Shown one piece after another: positions 17,264 to 25,859 of a stretch of DNA of 64,000 nucleotides (its first letter is position 1; each line of letters begins with the position of its first letter). The DNA is from Salinispora vitiensis (GTDB lineage: Bacteria > Actinomycetota > Actinomycetes > Mycobacteriales > Micromonosporaceae): contig NZ_KB900388.1 in the NCBI RefSeq assembly GCF_000378825.1, positions 4,719,901 to 4,783,900 of the forward strand, given 5' to 3'. The notes beneath the pieces were generated by a model that was not told where the DNA came from, searched no databases, and saw only the letters and a program-made list of their open reading frames with translations. The position numbers and the translations under genes are program-made.

Positions 17264-18844
17264 TCAGCGGGTCGGGGTGGGGGTGACCGGGGCGGGAGCC
17301 CCGGCCTTCGGGTCCGGCACGATGTGCCGTTCGAGGTTCACCTGGGCTTGGCCGGTGCCGCCGACCGTGATGTCGTCGTACGCCTGGAGCAGTTTCTCCT
17401 CGTCGAAGTAGAGGACGGTCATCGACAGCGGGGTGGGCTCCTCGCCCTCCAGGCCGCGCAGGCCGGCGCCACCGGTCGAGCCCTGCACCATCAACAGGGT
17501 GGGGGTTTGGTCCGGCTGCTGGGGCAGCCGGTACACCTCGCGGTTGTGGGTGTGTCCGGCGAGTACCAGCGGGGTGGCGCCGGAGAGGGGCCCCGCCGAG
17601 GCGGGGTCGTGCACCAGTGCCATGTCCACCGGCCGGGGTGCGCTACGGGCGGTGGCCGCCAACTGTTCGCCGGTGTCGATGAGCTGGTCGGCTGTCTCCC
17701 CGGTCAGGTTGCTGCCCGCCGGTGAGGTGCTCTTGTCCGGCGTGAAGCGCGGGTCCCCGATGCCGGCGATGGTCAGCCCGGCGACCACGGTGGTCGTGTT
17801 GTCCAACACGATGGCGTTGCGCTGCTGGGCCACGGCCGCGGTCGTGCCCCCCGAGTCGTGGTTGCCGCGGATGTAGACGTAGGGCTTGCGGAGGAGCCCG
17901 ATCGAGTCGACGTAGTTCGCCTCCGGCTCGCTGCCCCAGTCGGTGATGTCGCCGGTGTCGACCACGACATCGATCCCGAACTGCTCCACCACCGTCTGGA
18001 TGACCTGCCAGGCGGCCGGGTTCAGGTGCAGGTCGGAGATGTGCAGCACCCGGGTGGTGCCGGGCTGCGGCTCGAAGACCGGCAGCTCCGAGACGGTGGA
18101 GTAGAGCTGGCTGACGTTGCCGACCAGGCGCTGGAGCTGCTCCGCGTAGCGGGTGTAGTCGTTGGCGATCCGCTGGACGTCGCCGACGAGCGCCGGCGCG
18201 TTGACCAGCAGCCCCTCGTAGCGGGGTTCTTCGATCGCCTGCGGTCGCAGGGTGGCCGCCGCGGTGCCCAGGCTGCCCGCGGTGATCGCGAGCGCGAGCA
18301 CCCCCGCCCAGGCCGTACGGCGGGTGTCGCGGAACACCAGCAGAGCCAGCAGCAGGGTGACCAGCACCGTGGCGGCGACCGTACGGGCACCGAGGCGCAG
18401 GACGCCTTCCCGAATGTCGTCGACGGCGCTCTGGCTCGCCCGGTCGAGGCTCTCCGGGTCGTGCAGCAACGCCTCGGTGCGGTCCTGATCGAGGGCGCCG
18501 AACTGCACGGTCAGTTCGGTCGGCCCGTCGTGGCTGTCCAGCAGCAGCGCGCCCAGCGGCGGGATGTCGATGGTGGTGCCGCCGTGCAGCGCCGGCGTCA
18601 CCGTCAGGTTCGCCTGGAACGGCCCGACCTCGGTGCTGACCCGGCCGCCGGCCAGCGTGCCGATCAACACCCCGGCCAGGGTTACGGCGAGTACGGCCAG
18701 GGTCACCCCGACGGCTCGCAGCGCCCGCCAGCGGTTCGAACGGCCGCCGGTTCGCCGGTGCCGTCGCTGGAGCCGCCGACCCCAGCCAGTCTCCGGCGGC
18801 TGGCCGCCTCGGCTGTCCTGCTGCTCGTTCTCCTGACCGTCCAT
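17264..18844 (-). CDS. Membrane-anchored metallophosphoesterase
   Basis: Protein of 526 residues with a basic N-terminus, a membrane helix near 43-66, a second hydrophobic region of two helices in the middle (ATVLVTLLLALLVF, then AWAGVLALAITAG) and a C-terminal calcineurin-like phosphoesterase domain. The metal-binding motifs are complete: HISDLHLN, DTGDITDWG, RGNHDS and LAGHTHN. Two helices after the first place both soluble parts on the extracellular side if the N-terminus is inside. The substrate is unknown. The ATG at 18844 is preferred although the frame is open 117 bases further; no strong ribosome binding site decides it. Convergent with the E1 gene. Confidence 0.82.
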   Translation of the reverse strand: MDGQENEQQDSRGGQPPETGWGRRLQRRHRRTGGRSNRWRALRAVGVTLAVLAVTLAGVLIGTLAGGRVSTEVGPFQANLTVTPALHGGTTIDIPPLGALLLDSHDGPTELTVQFGALDQDRTEALLHDPESLDRASQSAVDDIREGVLRLGARTVAATVLVTLLLALLVFRDTRRTAWAGVLALAITAGSLGTAAATLRPQAIEEPRYEGLLVNAPALVGDVQRIANDYTRYAEQLQRLVGNVSQLYSTVSELPVFEPQPGTTRVLHISDLHLNPAAWQVIQTVVEQFGIDVVVDTGDITDWGSEPEANYVDSIGLLRKPYVYIRGNHDSGGTTAAVAQQRNAIVLDNTTTVVAGLTIAGIGDPRFTPDKSTSPAGSNLTGETADQLIDTGEQLAATARSAPRPVDMALVHDPASAGPLSGATPLVLAGHTHNREVYRLPQQPDQTPTLLMVQGSTGGAGLRGLEGEEPTPLSMTVLYFDEEKLLQAYDDITVGGTGQAQVNLERHIVPDPKAGAPAPVTPTPTR

Positions 18845-18971
18845 GCTGAAATTCTGACTCGCTGAGTCGAAAGGCTCGGGAAAATCTGGGCCGGGTGTTG
18901 CCCGTCGTCGACTTAATCCGGCTTCGCTGCCGGCTTTGTCCGGTCTCGCCGTCGACGTCAACCGGCTTCCC

Positions 18972-19082
18972 GGTCAGCTTTACCTGGTCTCGCGGTCAGG
19001 TCTACCTGGTCTTGTGGTCAGCTTCGTCCGGGTCTCGCGGTCAGGTTTACCTGGGTTCGCGGTCAGCTTCGTCCGGCTTCGC
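18972..19082. repeat. Five tandem copies of a 22-bp unit grown from a gene's 3' end
   Basis: Copies at 18972-18993, 18994-19015, 19016-19038 (23 bp), 19039-19060 and 19061-19082, each starting GGTCAG. The last copy contains the stop codon (19063-19065) and the final codons of the sugar dehydrogenase gene. Degenerate half copies extend toward 18937. The array fills most of the gap between two minus-strand genes. Confidence 0.85.
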
Positions 19083-20229
19083 CGTCCGCGAACACCAGTC
19101 GCAGGAGACGGTCGTCCTCCGCCACCGGAGCTCCGCGCCCGTCGTGGTTCGAGGTGCCCACCCAGAGCGAGCCGTCCGGTGCCGTGGCGACTGCCCGCAA
19201 CCGGCCGTACTGCTTAGTGAGCAGGTCGCGCGGCTGGCCGAGCGTTGCGGTATCGGTCAACTCGACCAGCCAGAGCCGTTGTCCGCGCAGGCAGGCCGTA
19301 ACGAGGAGCTGCTCGGTCCGGGCCAGCCCGGAGCAGGAGGCTTCCGCCGGCGGCCACCAGACGATCGGGTTGACGTACCGACTGTCGTCGGAGCGGCCCT
19401 CGACCTCCGGCCATCCGTAGTTGCCGCCCGGCTCGATCTCGTTGATCTCGTCCCAGGTGTTCTGGCCGAACTCGACGGCGTACATCCGACCGTCGGCGGC
19501 CCAGGTGAAGCCCTGCACGTTCCGGTGTCCCAGCGACCAGACGGGCGAGTCGGGGAAGGGGTTGTCCGGTGCCGGCTCGCCGTCGGTGGTGATTCGCAAG
19601 ATCTTTCCGCCGAGCCGGTCGCCATCCTGCGCCTGCTCCCGATCGCCGGCGTCGCCGGTGCTGGCGTAGAGCTGCCCGTCCGGGCCGAAGGCGAGGCCAC
19701 CGCCGTTGTGGGTGCGCGCCTTCGGGATGCCGGTCAGGATCGGACGCGGCGGCTCGCCGAGGGCCAGCCGGGCGACCCGGTTGTCCTGCTCGGCGGTGTA
19801 GTAGACGAAGACCGTCTGGTCCCGCTGGTAGTCCGGGGAGACGGCGATCCCCATCAGCCCGCCCTCGCCACCTGCCGTCACCTCGGCGAGGGTCTGGACC
19901 ACGGTCACCCGCAGCCCGTCGGGGTCGGACTCCGGCCCGACCTGGAGGATCCGGCCGGAGTCCCGCTCGGTCACCAGCGCGCCCCCGTCCGGGAGGAAGG
20001 CGATGCCCCACGGGACTCGTAGGCCCTTCGCTAACACGGTGGCCACCACCTCCGGCCCGGTGCTTCCCGGGTCGGAGATGGTCGGGGTGGGGAAGGTGGG
20101 GGGTTCGCCGGCCGGGTCGGGCCCGGGCTCGCCGAAGCTGCAACCGGTGGTGATCAGCAGCGCCGCGCACGACGCCGCGAGGGTAGCCCGAAAGCGGCGG
20201 GTGCGCGGGTGCGCGGGACGGGCGCTCAC
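19063..20229 (-). CDS. PQQ-type glucose/sorbosone dehydrogenase-like lipoprotein
   Basis: Six-bladed beta-propeller of 388 residues of the GSDH family, which in characterised members oxidises aldose sugars with pyrroloquinoline quinone. A lipoprotein signal is clear: arginine-rich start, hydrophobic stretch ATLAASCAALLITTGC with the lipobox cysteine, so the mature protein is anchored outside the membrane. Family motifs include GLRVPWGIAFLPDGGALVTERDSG, GGEGGLMGIA, THNGGGLAFGPDGQLY and GHRNVQGFTW. No PQQ biosynthesis genes are nearby, so the cofactor is inferred. Starts with GTG. Its 3' end is the source of a 22-bp tandem repeat. Confidence 0.85.
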   Translation of the reverse strand: MSARPAHPRTRRFRATLAASCAALLITTGCSFGEPGPDPAGEPPTFPTPTISDPGSTGPEVVATVLAKGLRVPWGIAFLPDGGALVTERDSGRILQVGPESDPDGLRVTVVQTLAEVTAGGEGGLMGIAVSPDYQRDQTVFVYYTAEQDNRVARLALGEPPRPILTGIPKARTHNGGGLAFGPDGQLYASTGDAGDREQAQDGDRLGGKILRITTDGEPAPDNPFPDSPVWSLGHRNVQGFTWAADGRMYAVEFGQNTWDEINEIEPGGNYGWPEVEGRSDDSRYVNPIVWWPPAEASCSGLARTEQLLVTACLRGQRLWLVELTDTATLGQPRDLLTKQYGRLRAVATAPDGSLWVGTSNHDGRGAPVAEDDRLLRLVFADGEAGRS

Positions 20230-20309
20230 CGGGACCAGGGTAGCGGCCGGTGGGCCGGTGCGGGCCCCGGAAACGGGCGGGCCGGCCCGAGGCTCTATCG
20301 TCGGCGGGT

Positions 20310-21227
20310 GTGAAGGTGTGGATCCCCCATGAGGACGGCACGTCCCTCCTCGGTGACCTGCCGGCGGGTGTCACGGTGGAGGTGGCGGAGCCGGACCGGC
20401 TCCCGTCCCCGGTGACCGACGTCCGGTTCTGGGTTCCGCCGTTCCTGGCCGAGGCGGACACCACCGACCTGTTGCGGGAACTCCCGGATCTGGAAGTGGT
20501 GCAGCTGTTGACCGCCGGTGCGGACGCGTGGGCTGGCCGGATGCCGCCGGGCGTGACGCTCTGTGACGCGCGCGGAGTGCACGACCAGGCCACCTCGGAG
20601 TGGGTCGTCGCCGCGATCCTGGCGCACCTGCGCTCCTTTCCCACCCTGGTCCGGGCACAGGACCGTCGGGAGTGGGCCTACCGCGAGGTGGCGCCCACCG
20701 ACGAACTGGCCGGCAAGCGGGTGCTGATCGTCGGCGCCGGCTCGATCGGCACGGCGCTCGAGGCACGCCTCGCCCCGTTCGAGGTACGCCTCACCCGGGT
20801 GGCCCGGACCGCGCGGCCCGGCGTACACGCCGTCGCGGAACTGCCCCGGCTGCTGCCGGAGGCGGATGTGGTGGTGCTGCTGGTGCCGTTGACCGAGCAG
20901 ACCCGTGGCCTCGTGGACGAGGGCTTCCTCGCGGCGATGTGCGACGGCGCCCTGCTGGTCAACGCCGCGCGGGGGCCGGTGGCGCAGACCGAGGCGCTCG
21001 TCGCCGAGCTCGGCACCGGCCGGATCTCGGCCGTACTGGACGTAACCGACCCCGAGCCGCTGCCCGCCGACAACCCGCTGTGGGCGATGCCGAACGTGCT
21101 ACTCACCCCGCATGTCGCGGGCTCGGTACAGGGTCTGCTTCCGCGGGCGTACCGGCTGGTGGGCGATCAGATTCGCCGCTGCGCCGCGGGCGAGCCGCCG
21201 ACCAACGTGGTGGTGGCGGGTTACTGA
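20310..21227 (+). CDS. D-isomer-specific 2-hydroxyacid dehydrogenase
   Basis: Predicted NAD(P)-dependent reductase/dehydrogenase of 305 residues; substrate unknown, with glyoxylate or hydroxypyruvate among family possibilities. The Rossmann motif reads VGAGSIGTALEARL. The catalytic Arg lies in NAARGP, the Glu in TDPEPLP and the His in LTPHVAGS, so the triad looks intact. Starts at GTG 20310; an earlier in-frame start would overlap the regulatory space shared with the divergent sugar dehydrogenase gene, 80 bp away. Its stop overlaps the 3' end of the convergent PH-domain gene by 7 bp. Confidence 0.87.
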   Translation: MKVWIPHEDGTSLLGDLPAGVTVEVAEPDRLPSPVTDVRFWVPPFLAEADTTDLLRELPDLEVVQLLTAGADAWAGRMPPGVTLCDARGVHDQATSEWVVAAILAHLRSFPTLVRAQDRREWAYREVAPTDELAGKRVLIVGAGSIGTALEARLAPFEVRLTRVARTARPGVHAVAELPRLLPEADVVVLLVPLTEQTRGLVDEGFLAAMCDGALLVNAARGPVAQTEALVAELGTGRISAVLDVTDPEPLPADNPLWAMPNVLLTPHVAGSVQGLLPRAYRLVGDQIRRCAAGEPPTNVVVAGY

Positions 21228-21610
21228 GTCGACTGGTCGGCCGAACCGGGTTCGGGCCGCTCGGTGACCGCGACGAGCCGGGGCAGGTCGTCCGGGCGGA
21301 CGGCGGGCAGCGGGACGGTCTGACCGCCGATGAGCCGAGCGACCGCCCGGCCCGCTGGGTCCGCGCCCAGCTCGACGATCTGGTCCCAGCGGATTCGGTG
21401 CTGGCCGGCGAGCGCCCGCAGGCACAGCCCCTGTGCGGTGACGTCGGTGCCGGCCCGCCAGGCCCACCCGCCGACCAGGAGCGGTACGAGGAGCACCGGC
21501 AACAGGTACCACCGGGCGGCGGCCAGGGGCAGGGCGCCGAAGAAGGCGACCACCGCGGCCACCAGCAGGGCTTGGTTGTGCCGGAAGCGGAGGGTGTCGG
21601 AGCGGCTCAC
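21221..21610 (-). CDS. Small PH-domain-type membrane protein
   Basis: Protein of 129 residues with two adjacent membrane helices (QALLVAAVVAFFGALPLAAA and YLLPVLLVPLLVGGWAW) followed by a short soluble region (VTAQGLCLRALAGQHRIRWDQI) resembling the bacterial PH domain family common in actinobacteria. Function unknown. Starts with GTG at 21610. The frame is open about 80 bases further upstream, but that part has no membrane or conserved character. Confidence 0.7.
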   Translation of the reverse strand: MSRSDTLRFRHNQALLVAAVVAFFGALPLAAARWYLLPVLLVPLLVGGWAWRAGTDVTAQGLCLRALAGQHRIRWDQIVELGADPAGRAVARLIGGQTVPLPAVRPDDLPRLVAVTERPEPGSADQSTQ

Positions 21611-21701
21611 CCTGTGATGATCCCACCTGGTCCCCAGCGGTGTCGGGACGGGGTGGTCCCGTGCGCCGCGGGTCGTGGCACGGTCGATCACCGCCAGGAG
21701 T

Positions 21702-21745
21702 GCGGGGCTCCGACCCGCCGCTTTTGCGGCGGGTCGGAGCCCCGC
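21702..21745 (-). terminator. Perfect 20-bp hairpin downstream of the beta-helix gene
   Basis: Positions 21702-21721 pair perfectly with 21726-21745 around a TTTT loop. It lies 12 bases after the stop of the beta-helix gene and upstream of the PH-domain gene, so it should end the beta-helix transcript. Confidence 0.85.
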
Positions 21746-21757
21746 GTGGGTGCCGGT

Positions 21758-23161
21758 TCAGGCTGGGCAGTCGGGAACGTCGCCGACGCAGTTGTTGGGC
21801 CGGTTCTTGATCACGATGGTGCCGGTGGCGGTGTTCAGGTCAACCGTCCCACCGTCGTTGACGATGCCGCCGCCATCGACCGTGGCGATGTTCTTCACCA
21901 CCTGCGTGTTGTACAGCGTCACCATGCCCCCGGCGTTGTAGATGCCGCCGCCCTCCTCGGCCTGGTTGCCGATGACCTTCGTGTTGCGCATCACCAGCAC
22001 GCTGAAGTTGTACACGCCGCCGCCGAAGTTCGAGAGGGAGGTGTTGTCCTGGATTAGGCCTTCCTCGACCACAGCGGTGGAGTCGGGGCCGACGAACAGG
22101 CCACCGGCAAACCCGGTGGAGGCGGTGTTGTTGGTGATCTTCACCCGCTTGAGGGTGAGCTGTCCGTCAACCTGGATCCCGGCAAAATTGCTCGAGCGGT
22201 TACCGGTGATCGTGCTGTCGACGACTGTGCCGATTCCGTCGTTGAGGATCAGCAGGCCGCCGGCTCCCCCGGAGTTGTTGTCGGCGATAAGGCTGTGCCG
22301 GATCGTCACGACGGCGGAGGAACCGATGCTCAACACACCGCCCACGGCGCCTGCGGTATTTGCCTTCACCGCTGCTTTCTCCAGAGTCACCCGCCCCCCG
22401 GAGTTAGCGATACCGCCCCCGGTGGCGATGGCGGTATTACGACTCACGGTGGTGTGTCGCACGGTGGTGACGCCGGCGCTGTAAATACCGCCACCGTTTC
22501 CGTTGGCGATGTTGCGGGTGATGGTGCTGTGGTTGGTGGTGAGTGCGCCACCGGTGTTGACGAGGATGCCGCCGCCGTCGGTGTCGGCGTATCCGCCGGT
22601 GATGGTGAGGTGGTTGAGGGTGAGGTCGCCACCGACATCGACGGTGAGGATTCTGAACTGTTCGACGGCGGCGGCACGTTCGATGACGGTGTGTTTGCCG
22701 CCGTTGAGGGTGATGGGGGTGGTGATGGCGGGGAGGCCGGCGTCGTCGATGATTGCGGTGAGTAGGTAGGTGCACTTGCTGGCGAGGTCGAGGGTGGCGC
22801 CGCCGCGGGCGTTGGCGAGGGTGATCGCGGCGATTAGCTTGTCCGTGTCGCAGGGGACCGGGATGCCCTTCGATTTCTTGCCCCTGCCGTCGTGGGCGCT
22901 CCCGTCCCCCTTGGCTCGCTCGTCGTGGTAGTCACCTCCGGTGGAGGGGGTGCCCCGATCTCCCCCGGGTCGGTCGTCGCTACTGCTGATGGCGCGTCCG
23001 ACCGCATCCCCGATTGGGGTGACGGTGATGCCGGCGGCGGTGAGGGCCAGGCCGGTCACCCCGGCCAGCCCGGCGGCCCACCAGCGCCGCCGTGACCTCG
23101 CCCGGTGCCCGCCGGGGCGGTCCTCCGGTTCGGGTGTCTGGATGTGTTCCTGCTGGTTCAT
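21758..23161 (-). CDS. Secreted right-handed beta-helix protein (polymorphic-repeat type)
   Basis: Protein of 467 residues: short charged N-terminus, a signal or anchor segment (RRWWAAGLAGVTGLALTAAG, about 24-45), a charged low-complexity linker, then about ten beta-helix coils. The coils carry GGGI-type motifs (DGGGILVN, GNGGGIYSAG, EEGGGIYNAG, VDGGGIVNDG) and are preceded by the cysteine-flanked segment typical of chlamydial-type polymorphic repeat proteins. No lyase catalytic residues were recognised, so a surface adhesin or structural role is likelier than an enzyme. Codon use is more AT-rich than its neighbours, suggesting later arrival. The ATG at 23161 is chosen; a GGAAGGA sits unusually far (about 17 bases) upstream. 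Confidence 0.78.
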   Translation of the reverse strand: MNQQEHIQTPEPEDRPGGHRARSRRRWWAAGLAGVTGLALTAAGITVTPIGDAVGRAISSSDDRPGGDRGTPSTGGDYHDERAKGDGSAHDGRGKKSKGIPVPCDTDKLIAAITLANARGGATLDLASKCTYLLTAIIDDAGLPAITTPITLNGGKHTVIERAAAVEQFRILTVDVGGDLTLNHLTITGGYADTDGGGILVNTGGALTTNHSTITRNIANGNGGGIYSAGVTTVRHTTVSRNTAIATGGGIANSGGRVTLEKAAVKANTAGAVGGVLSIGSSAVVTIRHSLIADNNSGGAGGLLILNDGIGTVVDSTITGNRSSNFAGIQVDGQLTLKRVKITNNTASTGFAGGLFVGPDSTAVVEEGLIQDNTSLSNFGGGVYNFSVLVMRNTKVIGNQAEEGGGIYNAGGMVTLYNTQVVKNIATVDGGGIVNDGGTVDLNTATGTIVIKNRPNNCVGDVPDCPA

Positions 23162-23712
23162 CGCGGTGTCGGTGTCCTTCCCCCGTGAACGACGAGGAGC
23201 CGTCCGCCCGGTGGTGCCGGACCGGGTGGGTTCCTCGGCTACCGAGCGGGCGGTAGCGGCCACCCCGGACGCTAAACCGACAAACAAGCCAAATGAACAT
23301 GAACCCGAAAAACATGCCCAAAACAGACAACTGCTCCTGCGGGTCGGCCGCTCCCGCCCGCCTCGTCCAAGGGCTGGCCGACGCGGTGGGCGCCCGCCGC
23401 GCGCCCGGAGGGGCCGCCAGGCGGCTCAGGCTGTTGGCGTCGGACGGAGACGTTGGTTGGGTGACGCTGGGTCTGCGGCTGCGTGCGGCGCGAAGTCATT
23501 TCAGAAAGGCGGTCTCGATTGGCGTAACGTAAAGTGCTCGATTAACTGCCGAGTGTTCGAATTTAAGAGTTATTAAGGTGATTCTGGGGCTGGCCTATAG
23601 CTAGATGTCTGTGAATGTGGGGGAGTGGTCGGTAGAGTCAACATCGGTGCGGCGGAGGCGAGTTCCGGCTTCTCCGCCGCGGCATTGCCGACCGGCAGAC
23701 GAGGAGGACGAC
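23162..23712. other. Long intergenic region between the beta-helix and small peptide genes
   Basis: About 550 bases without a convincing gene. It includes AT-rich stretches (about 23270-23330 and 23510-23610) that stand out from the surrounding DNA and probably hold the divergent promoters of both genes. I could not place a clear -35/-10 pair. Confidence 0.5.
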
Positions 23713-23844
23713 GTGACGATTCAAAAGGTCGTAAGACTGGTCGCTGTTGTTGTAATTGCCGTGACGGGGTTCGCCAATCCAACCGATCCAGGGACTGAGC
23801 GGCAAGAAAAGACCTCCACCGCCACCGGTGAATCTCGGGTCTAG
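23713..23844 (+). CDS. 43-residue signal-like peptide, function unknown
   Basis: A short frame starting with GTG six bases after a textbook GAGGAGG. The product begins TIQKVVRLVAVVVIAVTGFA, a basic start and a hydrophobic core of about 12 residues ending in a plausible signal peptidase site, followed by a polar Thr/Glu/Lys-rich tail of about 22 residues. Many codons end in A or T (ATT, CAA, GTA, AGA, GTT), unlike all neighbours. A strong hairpin follows 18 bases after the stop. It could be a secreted peptide, a small membrane protein or a leader; no family is recognised. Confidence 0.6.
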   Translation: MTIQKVVRLVAVVVIAVTGFANPTDPGTERQEKTSTATGESRV

Positions 23845-23862
23845 CTCCGTTCCCGGGCTATC

Positions 23863-23893
23863 TCGGGGCGCGGCCCTCGAGGTCGCGCCCCGA
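23863..23893. terminator. Bidirectional terminator between the small peptide gene and ilvD
   Basis: A 13-bp stem with one G-T pair and a five-base loop (23863-23875 with 23881-23893), lying between two convergent genes; it can serve both. Confidence 0.8.
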
Positions 23894-23900
23894 ACTCCGG

Positions 23901-25748
23901 CTACTCGGGGACGCGGCGGTAGGCGCCGTCGCTGGCGGACGTCGCCATGACGGCGTATGCGCGCAGCGCCGCCGAGACGGGGCGCTGCCGCTCCGCTGGC
24001 GTGTACGGCCGGTCTCGTTTCTCCTGCGCGACCCGGCGGGCGTCCAACACCTCGGCCGGTACGGCCAACTCGATGGCCCGGTTCGGGATGTCGACGACGA
24101 TCTCGTCGCCTGATTCGACCAGGGCGATCAGCCCACCGGCCGCCGCCTCCGGTGAGACGTGCCCAACCGACAACCCGGAGGTGCCGCCGGAGAACCGGCC
24201 ATCGGTGAGCAGTGCGCAGGCCCGCCCCAACCCCCGGCCCTTGAGGAACGAGGTGGGGTAGAGCATCTCCTGCATTCCGGGCCCGCCCCGGGGGCCTTCG
24301 TAGCGGATCACCACCACGTCCCCCGCGGTGACCTCCTTGGCCAGGATGGCGGTGACCGCGTCGTCCTGGGACTCGTAGACCCGGGCCGGGCCGCGGAAGG
24401 TCAGGCACTCCTCGGGCACCCCGGCGGTCTTCACCACGCAGCCCTCCGGTGCCAGGTTGCCGTGCAGGATGGCCAGTCCCCCGTCCGCGGTGTACGCGTG
24501 CGCCCGGTCCCGTATGCAGCCACCGACCGCATCGGTATCCAACGTGGACCAGCGGTTGGTGGTGGAGAACGGCTCGGTGGTGCGTACCCCGCCCGGCGCG
24601 GCGTGGAACAGCTCGATCGCCTTCGGTGTCGCGGCGCCGCCGCGAACGTCCCAGTCGGCGAGCCAGCGCTCCAGCGAGGGGGAGTGCACCGCGTGGACCT
24701 CCCGGTTGAGCAGGCCGGCCCGGTCCAGCTCGCCGAGGATGGCCGGGATTCCGCCCGCCCGGTGGACGTCCTCCATGTGGTAGTTGGGGGAGTTCGGTGC
24801 GACCTTGGCCAGGCAGGGCACCCGCCGGGAGATGGCGTCGATGTCCAGCACCCCGAAATCCAGCTCGGCCTCGCGGGCGGCGGCGAGCAGGTGCAGGATG
24901 GTGTTCGTCGAACCACCCATCGCGACGTCGAGGGCGACCGCGTTGTCGAAGGCGGCGCGGCTGGCGACCGCGCGGGGCAGCACCGTGGCGTCGTCCCCGT
25001 CGTACCAGCGCCTGGCGATCTGGACGACGGTGCGGCCGGCCTCGACGAAGAGTGACCGGCGGGCGGCGTGGGTCGCCAGTGTTGACCCGTTGCCGGGCAG
25101 GGCCAGGCCGATCGCCTCGGTGAGGCAGTTCATCGAGTTGGCGGTGAACATCCCGGAGCAGGAGCCACAGGTGGGGCAGGCCGAGCGTTCGATCTGGTCG
25201 AGCTGGTCGTCGGTGACCGCCTCGTTGGACGCGGCGATCATCGCGTCGATCAGGTCGATTTTGGAGTGCACGACGCCCTCGATCGCGACGGTCTTGCCGG
25301 CCTCCATCGGGCCGCCGGAGACGAAGACGGTCGGGATGTTCAGCCGCAGCGCGGCCAGCAGCATCCCAGGAGTGATCTTGTCGCAGTTGGAGATGCAGAC
25401 CAGAGCGTCGGCGCAGTGGGCATTGACCATGTACTCGACGGCGTCAGCGATCAGCTCCCGGCTGGGCAGCGAGTAGAGCATGCCGCCGTGGCCCATCGCG
25501 ATGCCGTCGTCCACGGCGATGGTGTTGAACTCCCGGCCCACCCCGCCGGACTCGGCTACCGCCTCGGCCACCAGGCCACCGAGGTCCTTGAGGTGGACAT
25601 GCCCCGGAACGAACTGGGTGAAGCTGTTGGCGATGGCGACGATCGGCTTGCCGAAGTCGTCGTCGGTCATCCCGGTGGCCCGCCAGAGGGCTCGGGCGCC
25701 GGCCATCGTCCGACCGTGGGTGGAGGTCCTCGACCGCAGCTCAGGCAT
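23901..25748 (-). CDS. ilvD: Dihydroxy-acid dehydratase
   Basis: Third shared step of isoleucine and valine synthesis: dehydrates dihydroxy acids to the 2-keto acids. Length is 615 residues. The form is the Escherichia coli IlvD type, with SFTQFVPGHVHLKDLG near the N-terminus, and the cluster cysteines lie at Cys122 (ISNCDKITPG) and in CPTCGSCSGM (Cys191-Cys197), so an oxygen-sensitive 4Fe-4S cluster is expected. The conserved GGSTNTILHLLA block is present. The ATG at 25748 gives the normal N-terminus. It is transcribed alone, opposite to ilvBNC, and divergent from a GGDEF-EAL gene 111 bp away. Confidence 0.95.
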   Translation of the reverse strand: MPELRSRTSTHGRTMAGARALWRATGMTDDDFGKPIVAIANSFTQFVPGHVHLKDLGGLVAEAVAESGGVGREFNTIAVDDGIAMGHGGMLYSLPSRELIADAVEYMVNAHCADALVCISNCDKITPGMLLAALRLNIPTVFVSGGPMEAGKTVAIEGVVHSKIDLIDAMIAASNEAVTDDQLDQIERSACPTCGSCSGMFTANSMNCLTEAIGLALPGNGSTLATHAARRSLFVEAGRTVVQIARRWYDGDDATVLPRAVASRAAFDNAVALDVAMGGSTNTILHLLAAAREAELDFGVLDIDAISRRVPCLAKVAPNSPNYHMEDVHRAGGIPAILGELDRAGLLNREVHAVHSPSLERWLADWDVRGGAATPKAIELFHAAPGGVRTTEPFSTTNRWSTLDTDAVGGCIRDRAHAYTADGGLAILHGNLAPEGCVVKTAGVPEECLTFRGPARVYESQDDAVTAILAKEVTAGDVVVIRYEGPRGGPGMQEMLYPTSFLKGRGLGRACALLTDGRFSGGTSGLSVGHVSPEAAAGGLIALVESGDEIVVDIPNRAIELAVPAEVLDARRVAQEKRDRPYTPAERQRPVSAALRAYAVMATSASDGAYRRVPE

Positions 25749-25859
25749 GCGTACCAGTCTGGCACCGTCGTGGGGGTTACCGGAGCCCGCGCCGGACGTG
25801 TCCCAACAGATGCGCAACCCGACCCCCCGTACCCCGCGTTCATCCGGCAGAGTTGGGCT

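Noticed and set aside
22980..23330. A minus-strand frame starting MSVLGMFFGFMFIWLVC, which looks like a membrane segment
   Set aside because: The rest runs out of frame through the beta-helix gene N-terminus and is Arg/His-rich; the hydrophobic start is explained by an AT-rich upstream stretch. No ribosome binding site.
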